DNA of 50,080 bases from UMGS1781 sp964389545 (lineage in GTDB: Bacteria; Bacillota; Clostridia; TANB77; CAG-508): NCBI GenBank assembly GCA_964389545.1, contig CAYMDN010000007.1:1-50080 (forward strand), read 5' to 3'. The notes under the pieces are model-generated. The model was not told where the DNA came from, ran no database searches, and saw nothing but the letters and a program-made list of their open reading frames with translations. Each line of letters starts with the position of its first letter. Positions within the stretch are counted from its first letter, which is position 1. Shown one piece after another: positions 1 to 9,500 of the stretch. Position numbers and translations under genes: made by a program.

Positions 1-122
1 TATTATGATTAACATCAAGAATGGCTTTATTTAGCCACTTTTAGTCCCTTTTGGTTTTATTTAGTTTAATGAAAAATGACTAAATAAGACTAAAAAAACT
101 AAATAAAACTAAACAAACAAAA
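1..122. other. Left flank, no gene
   Basis: No coding sequence is supported here. The stretch is rich in short TTTAGT and ACTAAA words on both strands, for example repeated ACTAAATAAAACTAAA-type blocks at about 78-115. A 13-mer, TTATTTAGTTTAA, at 57-69 recurs at 49915-49927 beside the right end. These could be recombinase arm sites or host sequence next to the insertion; the sequence does not decide which. Confidence 0.5.
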
Positions 123-147
123 AAAGTTTGTGACCGAATTCGTGTAA
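123..147. repeat. 25-bp direct repeat, candidate attL
   Basis: An identical 25-bp sequence occurs at 49934-49958, 128 bp past the second integrase gene. Direct repeats at the two ends of an integrase-bearing conjugative element are the expected attL and attR cores. The repeat contains GTGACCGAATTCGTGTAA. The repeat is seen directly; its role as the attachment core is inferred from position. It might instead be a set of regulator or recombinase binding sites, because part of it is repeated again next door. Confidence 0.6.
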
Positions 148-158
148 AATTCGTGTAA
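137..158. repeat. Tandem 11-bp repeat AATTCGTGTAA x2
   Basis: AATTCGTGTAA occurs at 137-147 and again immediately at 148-158. Three more copies lie at the right end: 49948-49958 in the same orientation, and 50001-50011 and 50023-50033 inverted. Tandem and inverted copies clustered at both ends suggest binding sites for an integrase, excisionase or repressor. Confidence 0.55.
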
Positions 159-176
159 TGAAAAAATGGAGGATTT

Positions 177-269
177 ATGGATAAAAATAAAAAGGTAAAT
201 GATTTTTCTAATGATGATGAAATTTTAGAAATATTAGAAGATTTTGCAAAAGAAGTTATACCAGAATAG
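177..269 (+). CDS. Small 30-aa acidic peptide upstream of parA
   Basis: An ATG preceded by TGGAGG at good spacing opens a 30-codon frame rich in Asp, Glu and Lys (it begins MDKNKKVNDFSND and ends KEVIPE). It lies between the left repeat and parA and is followed at once by an intrinsic terminator. The function is not recognised. It could be a short regulator or leader peptide; the strong ribosome binding site and clean placement are the only support. Confidence 0.45.
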   Translation: MDKNKKVNDFSNDDEILEILEDFAKEVIPE

Positions 270-288
270 AATAAAAAGAAATACATTG

Positions 289-316
289 AAAACAAGTTTT
301 AGACTTGTTTTTTTTA
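289..316 (+). terminator. Intrinsic terminator or attenuator before parA
   Basis: A perfect 9-bp stem (289-297 with 303-311, loop TTTAG) runs into a T tract. It sits between the 30-aa peptide and parA, so it may attenuate parAB transcription started at the left end. Confidence 0.7.
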
Positions 317-349
317 TGCAAAAAATTAAAATGAAAGGAGTGGTAAGAT

Positions 350-1175
350 GTGTCAAAATGCATAGCAATAGCTAACCAAAAGGGAGGAGTTGGAAAAACT
401 ACTACTGCATTTTCATTAGGAGTAGCATTAGCAAACGAAGGAAAGAAAGTTTTGTTAGTAGATGCAGATCCTCAACGGAGATTTAACAACATATATGGGT
501 TTTTATGATTTAGATAATATACCAGTAACAATTTCAACCTTATTGGAAAGATATATTGATGATGAAAAGATATGTCCAGAACAAGCAATATTACATCACG
601 AAGAAAAAGTTGACTTAATACCATCGAATTTGAATTTAGCAATGACAGAAGTCAATTTAGTTGGTGCAATGAGTAGAGAATATGCAATGAAAAATAGTCT
701 TAATGAAATAAAAAATTTATATGATTATATAATAATTGATTGTATGCCATCATTAAGTATGTTAACAACAAATGCGTTAGCAACGGCAGATGAAGTAATT
801 ATTCCAGTTCAAAGTCAATATTTATCAGCTAAAGGTATGGGAAATTTATTAAAGACAATATCTAAAGTAAAAAGACAGATAAATAGAAAGTTAGAAATCG
901 GTGGAATATTATTAACACTTGTAGATAAAAGAACTAAACTTCCTAATACCATAAAAAGTGAATTGGAAGAAAATTATGGAGAGATAGTTAAGATATATGA
1001 TACACAAATACCTTCTACTATTAAAACTGCAGAGTCTACATCAAAAGCTAAAAGTATTTTTGCCTATGATAAAAATAATAAGGTCGCAGTAGCTTATTCT
1101 GAATTTGCAAAGGAGGTGCTAAAAGATGACAGACAAAGGAGCAAAAATGCACTTACCAAAAGTTACACTAGATGA
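350..1175 (+). CDS. parA: ParA-type partition ATPase, needs +1 shift at CGG
   Basis: This is a Walker-type ATPase of the ParA/Soj/MinD family, which moves or positions DNA together with ParB. The GTG start at 350 follows AAAGGAG and gives SKCIAIANQKGGVGKTTT, with the deviant Walker A motif KGGVGKT at residues 12-18, then VDADPQ. At 476 a single extra C precedes GGA. In frame zero CGG is followed by a stop about ten codons later. Skipping the C gives DPQ-GDLTTYMG, the normal family sequence, and a 274-residue protein with the usual DYIIIDCMPS and VIIPVQ segments. The last 50 bases overlap parB. All later catalytic regions lie after the shift, so the unshifted 43-residue start would be inactive. 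An alternative reading is a recent frameshift mutation, but the same lesion occurs at 14 other places. Confidence 0.9.
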
Positions 1176-2067
1176 ATTTCTTTCTACACAAGAAGAAAGA
1201 GATAGTAAGAATTTTGAAAAAATACAGAATATTTCAATAATGGAAATAACAAATTTTCCAAATCACCCTTTTAAAGTAAGAGATGATGGGAAAATGTTTG
1301 AAACAATGGAAAGTATAATGAAATATGGAGTATTAGTACCTGCAATTGTTAGACCTAAAAATGGTAAGTATGAAATGGTATCAGGACATAGAAGAAAAAG
1401 AGCTTGTGAACTTGCTAAAATTAAAGAAATTCCGTGTATAGTCAGAAACTTAACAGATGATGAGGCAACAATTATAATGGTTGATAGCAATTTGCAAAGA
1501 GAAGAGATATTACCATCAGAAAAAGCGTTTGCCTATAAAATGAAACTTGATGCAATAAAAAGACAAGGACAAAGAAACGATTTAACTTCTACACCAGTGG
1601 TGGAGAAGTTATCAATTGAAATAATTGCAAAACAGGTTGGAGAGAGTAGAGAACAAGTAAGAAGATATATAAGACTGACTGAACTGATACCAGAATTATT
1701 AAAAATGGTTGATGAGGGGAGAATAAAATTAAGACCAGCAGTTGAAATATCATATTTAACAAAAGATGAACAACTAGATTTATTAGATGCAATTGAATGT
1801 TTAGAGTCGACTCCATCACACGACCAAACGATTAGAATGAGAAAGAAAAGTGAAAATGGAGAATTAACAACAGATGAAATAAATAGAATTATGGAGGAAG
1901 AAAAACCTAATCAAAGAGAACAAATTAAGTTCAAATATGAAAAAGTAAAAAGTTATTTTCCAAAAGGTTATACGGTAGAGAAAATGCAAAATGTTATAGA
2001 AAAGTTATTGCAGAAATATCAACTGCAATGGCAAAAAGCGAAAAATTCAAAAGATGATATGCGATAA
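1126..2067 (+). CDS. parB: ParB-like partition protein
   Basis: A 313-residue ParB/Spo0J/Noc-family DNA-binding protein, partner of the upstream ParA. The N-terminal nuclease-like/CTPase fold shows VSGHRRKRACELA near residues 84-96 (the CTP-binding box) and NLQREEI near 122-128. A helix-turn-helix follows (IIAKQVGESREQVRRYIRLTEL as two adjoining parts), then a charged C-terminal part that may dimerise. It starts inside the end of parA with AAGGAGG just upstream, so the two are co-translated. It contains no CGG codon. On an integrative element it probably helps maintain the excised circular form; no parS site was identified by eye. Confidence 0.92.
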   Translation: MTDKGAKMHLPKVTLDEFLSTQEERDSKNFEKIQNISIMEITNFPNHPFKVRDDGKMFETMESIMKYGVLVPAIVRPKNGKYEMVSGHRRKRACELAKIKEIPCIVRNLTDDEATIIMVDSNLQREEILPSEKAFAYKMKLDAIKRQGQRNDLTSTPVVEKLSIEIIAKQVGESREQVRRYIRLTELIPELLKMVDEGRIKLRPAVEISYLTKDEQLDLLDAIECLESTPSHDQTIRMRKKSENGELTTDEINRIMEEEKPNQREQIKFKYEKVKSYFPKGYTVEKMQNVIEKLLQKYQLQWQKAKNSKDDMR

Positions 2068-2105
2068 TGTATATACAGTAAAAGAATTGTATATACATTT
2101 TTTAT
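2066..2105 (+). terminator. Terminator after parAB
   Basis: An 11-bp stem, AATGTATATAC (2066-2076) with GTATATACATT (2089-2099), is followed by a T-rich tract. It overlaps the parB stop codon. Confidence 0.75.
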
Positions 2106-2241
2106 TTCCCCTTCCTTACAATCTATCCCCTTATACTAGCTATATACTAACTGAAAGAGAATATATATAATATATTATAAATATATAATTGCAATAAAGA
2201 TAAATATATTATAAAATAAATGCAACAAAGGGGGAATAAAG

Positions 2242-2814
2242 ATGATTAGGTTAGTTATTTTAACAATTCTGTTTATTTCAAGTTTTAGTTTTGGAGCAGT
2301 CAATGAAAATTTGGATAAGGTAATGGAGAGTCAAAAAAATATTTCGATAAAAAATACAATAACAAGTGAAGATGTTAATAAAAAACAAACAGAGCAGAAA
2401 AATAATAACCAAACAACAGAAAATACAAGCAAACCTGTAGGAAATACACAAAGTTCAAACAATAATAAAACAAATCAAACACAAAGTAATAAAGATACAA
2501 CAACACAAAATAACGAAAACAAAGTAACGCAAAGTAATACAACACCAATGCCTACACCAACTCCAAAACCTACTGTTCAAGTTCCTAAATGTGAAGGAAA
2601 TAAACACGGAATTGAAACAGGAAACTCTGGAAGATGGTTTAATACAGAGTCAGAAGCAATAGCGATTTATGATGCAGAAATAAAAAAATGGGGGGACAAA
2701 TGGACAAGTGGAGAGATTGATAAAAGCACATATTTGAAAAACTGTCCATCTGGCTACGAAGATTGGAGTTGTCCATATTGCCATAAATGGACTATAAACT
2801 TTTATTACAGATAA
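2242..2814 (+). CDS. Secreted protein with Asn/Thr/Gln linker and CxxC ending
   Basis: A 190-residue protein with a clear N-terminal signal peptide (about residues 1-18, LVILTILFISSFSFG), then a low-complexity Asn/Gln/Thr/Ser linker to about residue 105, a short proline-threonine spacer (PTPTPKPTV), and a compact C-terminal part with Cys residues including CPYCHKW near the end. GGGGGA lies upstream of the ATG. The layout is that of an exported, surface-exposed protein with a small disulfide- or metal-stabilised tip. It sits between parAB and the CnaB adhesin and has its own terminator. Function not recognised; an accessory surface protein of the conjugation machinery is a guess. Confidence 0.75.
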   Translation: MIRLVILTILFISSFSFGAVNENLDKVMESQKNISIKNTITSEDVNKKQTEQKNNNQTTENTSKPVGNTQSSNNNKTNQTQSNKDTTTQNNENKVTQSNTTPMPTPTPKPTVQVPKCEGNKHGIETGNSGRWFNTESEAIAIYDAEIKKWGDKWTSGEIDKSTYLKNCPSGYEDWSCPYCHKWTINFYYR

Positions 2815-2840
2815 GATAAAATAAAAAATAAATAAGATAG

Positions 2841-2874
2841 AAAGAGCAAGTATTAGGGTACTTGTTCTTTTTTG
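2841..2874 (+). terminator. Terminator after secreted protein gene
   Basis: A 12-bp stem with one G-T pair (2841-2852 with 2859-2870) is followed by T residues. It ends the transcript of the 2242-2814 gene just before the ribosome binding site of the adhesin. Confidence 0.75.
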
Positions 2875-2890
2875 TTAGGAGGAATTTTAA

Positions 2891-5800
2891 ATGTTAAAAA
2901 ATATATTAAAAAAAATAACACTTATTATGCTTATAATATTAACAATATTTAGTAGAGTAGGAACAATATTTGCTATTTCAGGGAGTGGAACAGCGACTTG
3001 GAATGCTTTTGAACAGTATAACTCATCAGTAAAGACAACGGATTATTCAACAGAATCTATTTATGGAATAATGATGAGAAGTATGAAAAATATAAGCACA
3101 GGAGAAATTGTAACAGTATTTTGTGCTCAACACGGAGTAGATATGCAGACTCGGAGGAACTTTCACAGGAGAATATTATAATCCAACAGATATACTAACA
3201 AAAAAAGTAGCAAAAATTGCATATTTCGGTTGGTATTCAAAATATGGGAAATATGCTGACTATAGTACAATATTTCAACACAAGTATGAGTATGTATTTA
3301 CACAACAGTATATATGGGAGGCATCAGGACAAAGTAATGCAACATTTAGAGATTCTAGTGTTCAAGCACAATATGTTGCTTTCAAACAAGAAATAGACAC
3401 AAAAATGGCGAATATACAAAAAGAACCTAGTTTTTCAGGAGAAACTATAACATTAAACGCAGGAGAAACTATCACACTTACAGATACGCTTGGAGTATTA
3501 GCAAGTTATACATCTATGAATAAAAATATAGATGGTGTAACAATTATTCATAATACAGGAGAAAATGTAATGACAATTACAGTAGATGACAATTGTTCTA
3601 TAAGCAATTTGCTAATAACAAATGAAATGTTTAAGAATTGGGGGCTTGTGAAAGAAATAACTAAAGATAAAGGTACAACAGTTTATTTTTCATTTAATCC
3701 AACAGTACAAGACCAAATATATTCTCTAGATTATAATGATCCAGTTTCATTGGTTTTAGATTTAAAAATTAACCTTTTAGGAAATTTAGAACTATCAAAA
3801 GTAGATTTACAAAATAATTTAATTGACGGAGCAAAGTTTAGAGTAATAGGCGAGAATTTTAATCAATTAGTAACCGTTACAAATGGAAAAATTAAACTTG
3901 ATGGATTAAAAAAAGGCACATATACAGTACAAGAAGAAATTGCACCAGAGGGGTATGTTTTAAATAGTGAAGTATATACAGTAGAAATTTTGTCAAATCA
4001 AACAACTAATCAAGTAATTACAAATAAAGAGCCACTAGGAACAATTAGAATTGCAAAAAATGATATAGAAACAGGAACAAAAGCACAAGGAGATAGTACA
4101 TTAAATGGTGCAATATATGAATTATATGCTAATGAAGATATTTATAATAAATCAAAAACAGTAAAATATTACACAAAAGGAAATTTAGTAGCAACAAGAA
4201 CAACGAATGATAAAGGGGAAACAGAAGATATAACAAATCTTCCACTAGGGAAATATTTAGTAAAAGAAACAGTATGTCCAGTAGGTTATTTATTAGATAT
4301 AAATGAGTATGAAGTAAATTTAGAATATGTAAATCAAAATACAAGTATTATTTCAAAAACTGTTACAAGTTATGATGCAGTAAAGAAAATGCAAGTACAC
4401 ATATTTAAAAGTGGAATAAAAGAACAATCTGGAGAAGTAAAAGGATTAAAAGGTGCAGAATTTACGATAAAATTAAATTCAGATGTAGAAAAGGCATTGA
4501 ATGTAGGATATACTTATTCAGAGATATGGAATGGAATAGATGAATATGGTAATTCTGTAACAGTTAATAAAAATAGAGTAGTAGAGGCACAAAAAATAGC
4601 ACCAAATTACGATAAGATAACAACAGATGAGAACGGCAATGCATATACTACAAATAAATTACCTTATGGAAAATATATTGTAAAGGAAACAGTTACACCA
4701 AAAGATTTCCAAAGTGCAGAAGATTTTACATTTTCAATTACGCAAGATGAGAGTGAAATAAAAGAACTTGCTCAAAAGGTTAAACATATAGTCGTAAATA
4801 ATGAGCAGTTAGAAACTTATATTAGATTAGTAAAAAAAGATAAAGAAACAGATAAAATAGTTACTTTAAGTTCTGCAACATTTGAAATCAAAGCTACAGA
4901 AAATATTTATGATAGAGGAACAGGAAAGATATTATATAAAAAAGGGGAAACTATTACACAGAAAGTAGGAAGTACAACTTATTCAACTTTTACAACAAAT
5001 GCAGATAATATTATAGTACCAGATAATAGTTACAATACAAATAATGATAACAAAGGAACGGTAGTTACACCATTAACATTACCAGTAGGAAAATATGAAA
5101 TAGTAGAAATACAAATTCCAGATGGATTTTTACAATTAGAAAATCCAGTACAATTCAAAATTGAAGGAATAAGAGATTATGATAAAGACAATGATGGAGA
5201 TTACACCAAAGAAGTTGTAATAACAAACGAACAACCTAAAGGAAATTTAATTATACATAAATCAATTGTAAAAAACGAAAATGTAGATACAGATGTGTTT
5301 AATGTTACTGATTTAAGTGAAATTCAATTTAAGTTAAGTGCAAAAGAAGATATTATCAATAAAGCTGATGGTAGAGTAATTTACAAAAAAGGACAAGAAG
5401 TAAAAATATTTAATGTAGACAAAGATGGAAACTATGAAATAACAGATTTGCCTATAGGAAAATATGAATTACAAGAAATTAAAACATTAAATGGACTTGT
5501 ATTAGATGAAACAATTTATGATGTTATATTTATACAACAAGATATAACAACAAAGATTTATACAGAAATTAAAGAGATTTCCAATAATACAACAACATTT
5601 GAATTTTCAAAAACAGATATAACAGGAGATAAAGAACTTGTAGGAGCAAAATTAAGCGTTTTAGATAAAAGTGGAAATGTTGTAGATAGTTGGATATCTG
5701 GAGAAAGAAGTCATAAGATAAGTGGTTTGACAGTTGGAGAAACTTATATTTTAAGAGAAGAAATTGCCCCAGATGGTTTTGTTAGAGCTACTGATATAGA

Positions 5801-6249
5801 GTTTAGAGTTAAAAACACAAAAGAAATTCAAAAAGTTACAATGATAGATAAAATTTTAGAAGTAGTAAAAACTGATTTCGCAACTGGAGAAGAATTAGAG
5901 GGAGCAGAAATACAAGTAATAGATGAAGATGGAAATGTTATTGATAAATGGGTATCTACAAAAGAGCCACATAAAGTAGTTGGATTAGAAGAAAATAAAA
6001 GATACAAATTAGTTGAAACAACTGCACCAGATGGATATGAAATAACAGAAGAAATAGAATTTACAGTAACAAAAGATAAACAAACACAAAGAATAGAAAT
6101 GAAAGATAAACCAATTGTAAAAGATACTCCAAAAACACGGAGATGAAAGAAATATAATGCTTTTGATTACATTGCTTATAATATCTGCAATTGGATTAAT
6201 ATTTTTATTTATGTATAGAGTTATAAAAAGAAAAATAATAAAGAATTAA
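2891..6249 (+). CDS. CnaB-repeat, sortase-anchored surface adhesin with two CGG +1 sites
   Basis: A cell-wall adhesin of about 1118 residues when read through two +1 shifts. A signal peptide (residues 1-29) leads into a domain with VFCAQHG and, after the first shift, FTQQYIWEA. This Cys plus TQ..IW pattern resembles thioester adhesin domains, an inference. Several CnaB-type Ig domains follow, each ending in KETV, EEIAPEGY or ETTAPDGY signatures typical of isopeptide-bonded repeats. Site 1 is the C at 3152 (QT-GGTFTGEYYNPTD); unshifted reading stops after ten codons. Site 2 is the C at 6138, inside the sorting signal: unshifted reading ends TPKTRR-stop, while shifted reading gives TPKTGDE, a hydrophobic membrane span and a KRKIIKN tail. 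The shift therefore decides between a released and a wall-anchored product. The class B sortase at 29999 is the likely partner. RBS AGGAGG precedes the ATG; a terminator follows. Confidence 0.88.
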
Positions 6250-6279
6250 AGTGGCTTTTATAGACCACTTTAATTTTTT
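6246..6279 (+). terminator. Terminator after adhesin gene
   Basis: A 9-bp stem, TTAAAGTGG (6246-6254) with CCACTTTAA (6265-6273), is followed by T6. It overlaps the stop codon reached only after the second +1 shift, which supports that stop being the true gene end. Confidence 0.8.
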
Positions 6280-6294
6280 GAAAGCAGGTGGAAA

Positions 6295-6522
6295 ATGATT
6301 AAATACACTACAAATAAAAAAAATAAAGTATTTAAAAAATTAAAGAAAATAAATATTACTACAGAAAAAGATATTTTGAACTTGAAAGTATCAGAATTAA
6401 AAAAAATAAAACAATTAGAAGAAAATCAAAATATAAGTATAAGTGATTTAGAAATAATATGGCTTATGCAGGAGGCAATAGAAAATAAAAGTTTATTAGA
6501 GTTTCTTATGAATGATGAATAA
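6295..6522 (+). CDS. Small basic hypothetical protein, 75 aa
   Basis: An ATG preceded by AGGTGG opens a 75-codon frame, lysine-rich at the N terminus and acidic at the end (EFLMNDE). It is predicted mostly helical, with no membrane segment or cysteine. It lies 21 bases before the methylase-helicase gene and is probably co-transcribed with it. Function not recognised. Confidence 0.6.
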   Translation: MIKYTTNKKNKVFKKLKKINITTEKDILNLKVSELKKIKQLEENQNISISDLEIIWLMQEAIENKSLLEFLMNDE

Positions 6523-6543
6523 AAAGGGGGTGAAATATGGAAA

Positions 6544-9500
6544 ATGGGTAGAGTTATAGAAACACGAGAACTTTATAAAGATACAATTAATGATATTACG
6601 AAAAGTGAAGATAAATGGCTATCGTTTTTAAAAAGTGCATCTTGGAATTTTAAGTATGATTTTGCAGACCAAGTTCTAATATATGCACAGCGTCCAAATG
6701 CGACTGCTTGTGCTGAAATGAAAGAGTGGAATAAAAAAGTACACAGATATGTAAATAAAAATGCAGATTATATATTGGTATTATCTAAAGATGAAAACAG
6801 TAAATTCCCATTTAGGTTAGTATTTGATGTGAATGATACAAACAATTTAAAAAATACACCATATAAACTGTGGGAAATAAGTCCAAAATATGAGAATGAA
6901 ATAATTGAATCGCTTGAAGATAAATTTGGAGAAATAAGTAATAAAGAAAATTTAGCACAGGCAATACTTTTAACAGTATCAAATATGACAATAGATAATA
7001 TTCAAGATTATGTAGTATCTATACAAAAACATAAACAAGGTAGTTTATTAGAAAAGATAGATGAAAATGAATTATACACAAAATTTTCAAATATAGTTTA
7101 TTGTAGTGTTGCCACTATGATATTAAATAGATGTGGTATAAATCCAAAAGATTATATTTCAAAAAGTGAATATTCATTTATAAATCAATTCAATAATAGT
7201 GATGTAACTACAATACTTGGAACTGCTACAAGTGATATAGCAGAAATGGGGTTAAGAGAAATTGCAAGAACAGTAGTAAATTTAAGAACAAAAGAAAAAA
7301 ATATAAATCGCACATTTGTTAAAAATCAACAACAAGAGTATTCTAATATTAAAGATAATGTCAAAGGAGGAGCTGATTATGATAGGAATAGAATACACGA
7401 AAATGGGAGATTACAATATGCCCAATATAGTAATGAAACAAGAGAATATACCAAATGGAAAATACGCAAGAATGAGACTAATATATTTGAAAAAATACCA
7501 GAAAGCAGAATACACAATACTATTGATGAACAAACAATTGAACAAACATCTAACAGAGATTCAAGAGAAAGTAACGAATATGGTACAACAAATAATAGAG
7601 AAAATGGCGAAACAGGATGGAGTGACAGAAGAAATGAAAATCAAAGACCAAATGAAATGGACAGGAATGATGAACAACTACAAGTTGATAGCAGAGGAAC
7701 AAGCAGTGAGGGATTTGATTTACATTTAGAAATACTTACTGAAGAAGAGCAGAAACAAAAAATAGCAGAGGTAGAAAATACTTCTGCTTTTTATTTTACT
7801 CAAGAAATGATTGATAGTGTTCTACAAGAAGGAAGTCATGTTGAAAGTGGCAAGTTTAGAATATATGAGCATTTTAATAAATGTTTATCAAGTAAAGAAA
7901 ATGCAGATTTTTTAAGGAAAGAATATGGAACTGGTGGCAGAAGCAAAGATAACAATGGTGTAGCAGAAGAACATGATTCAAAAGGAATTAAATTATCAAT
8001 GGGATATGAAGATAATGCACCTACATTATTATTAAAGTGGACACAAGTAGAAAAAAGAATAAGAGAACTTATTAGTTTTAATAGATATTTAAGCGAAATA
8101 GAAAAAGATGAATATTTTGACTGGCTAGACGCAAATGATAGACCACAAGCAAATAAGGAAATAAGAAATCAGCTGAATGATGAGGAATATAAACTTGCAA
8201 GTAAGTTACATTCATTCATAAAAGATTATGACTTTTATAGTTATATAGATAATGTCCCTATGGGAAATACAGATGAAGAAAATATAGAACTAATAAGAGC
8301 AGATATAAATGATGAACTTAATATAAAAGATTATATTGATTTTTTTAAGTCTATTGTTGAAGATATAGATAACGATACAGAAGAATTATCATTAGCAAAA
8401 GAGTTATTAGAAGAACTAGAAAAAAGACTACCTTATTATGAATTTAATACAGGAGATATTGTTTATATAGGAACAGAAGAATACGAAATAAGAGCAATAG
8501 ATGATAATAGAGTTACTTTAGTTGATACATCATTTCCTTTACTTACAAAAGAAATGCAAAGAAAAGAGTTTAATAAAAAAATTATAGAAAATCCAGGAAA
8601 TGATAAATTAAGAAATGAAAGAATTATAGAACATTTAAAAGAAAACACAGAAAAAATTTCAAAGGAAGATAAACAAGAAGTATTAGATTATTATGTGGGA
8701 CAAATTGTTTATTTAGAATCAGATAAAAAATTTAAAATAAGTAAAATTGATAATGAAAAAAAGATTATTGAATTGTTAGACTTACAATTAGCAAGTTTTA
8801 TGCCTATCTTTAGAGAAGAAAGTGTAGAAAGTTTTGAAAGATTATATAATGAAAATCCATTAAACAATAAGAAAGATATTCAAAGTAAGATTAATAATAA
8901 TGAAGATATTGAAAAGCCTTTAGTAGAGAGATTACATAAATTTTTAAATGAATATGATGTTTATGATGTAGATGAAGTAACTTTAAATGAAGTGCAAGAA
9001 ACATTAAATGATAAACAGAAAATTTTAGATACATTAGACTACTTTAATGAAATGTTATATAGCGAAAATATATTAGATGAATTTAGTAATGAACTAAGTG
9101 GCTTTATAAAAGAATTATCTGATTTATATGAAAAAAAAGATAAAGTGGAAAGACAGTCCAAAGAAGATAATCTTAAAGAAGAAAAAATCAAAATAAACAT
9201 AAAAAAGAAAAGAAGAAACAAAATTGAATATTTTGATTTACACCCAGAAATACCAATGCAAGATAGAAATAATTATAAAATAACAAATAATGAATTAGGA
9301 GAGGGAACGCCAAGAGAAAAATACCAAAGAAATATTCAAGCAATAAAGGTTTTAAAACAATGTGAGAATGAAAATCGTTATGCCACGCAACAGGAACAAG
9401 AGATTTTATCTAAATATGTTGGTTGGGGTAGTTTAGCAGATGTGTTTGATGAAAGTAATTCTAGTTGGTCTAATGAATATAGAGAATTAAAAGAGATACT

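Noticed and set aside
7316..7729. 137-aa frame overlapping the methylase-helicase N-terminal part
   Set aside because: It lies inside a longer gene in another frame, with no ribosome site or recognisable domain.
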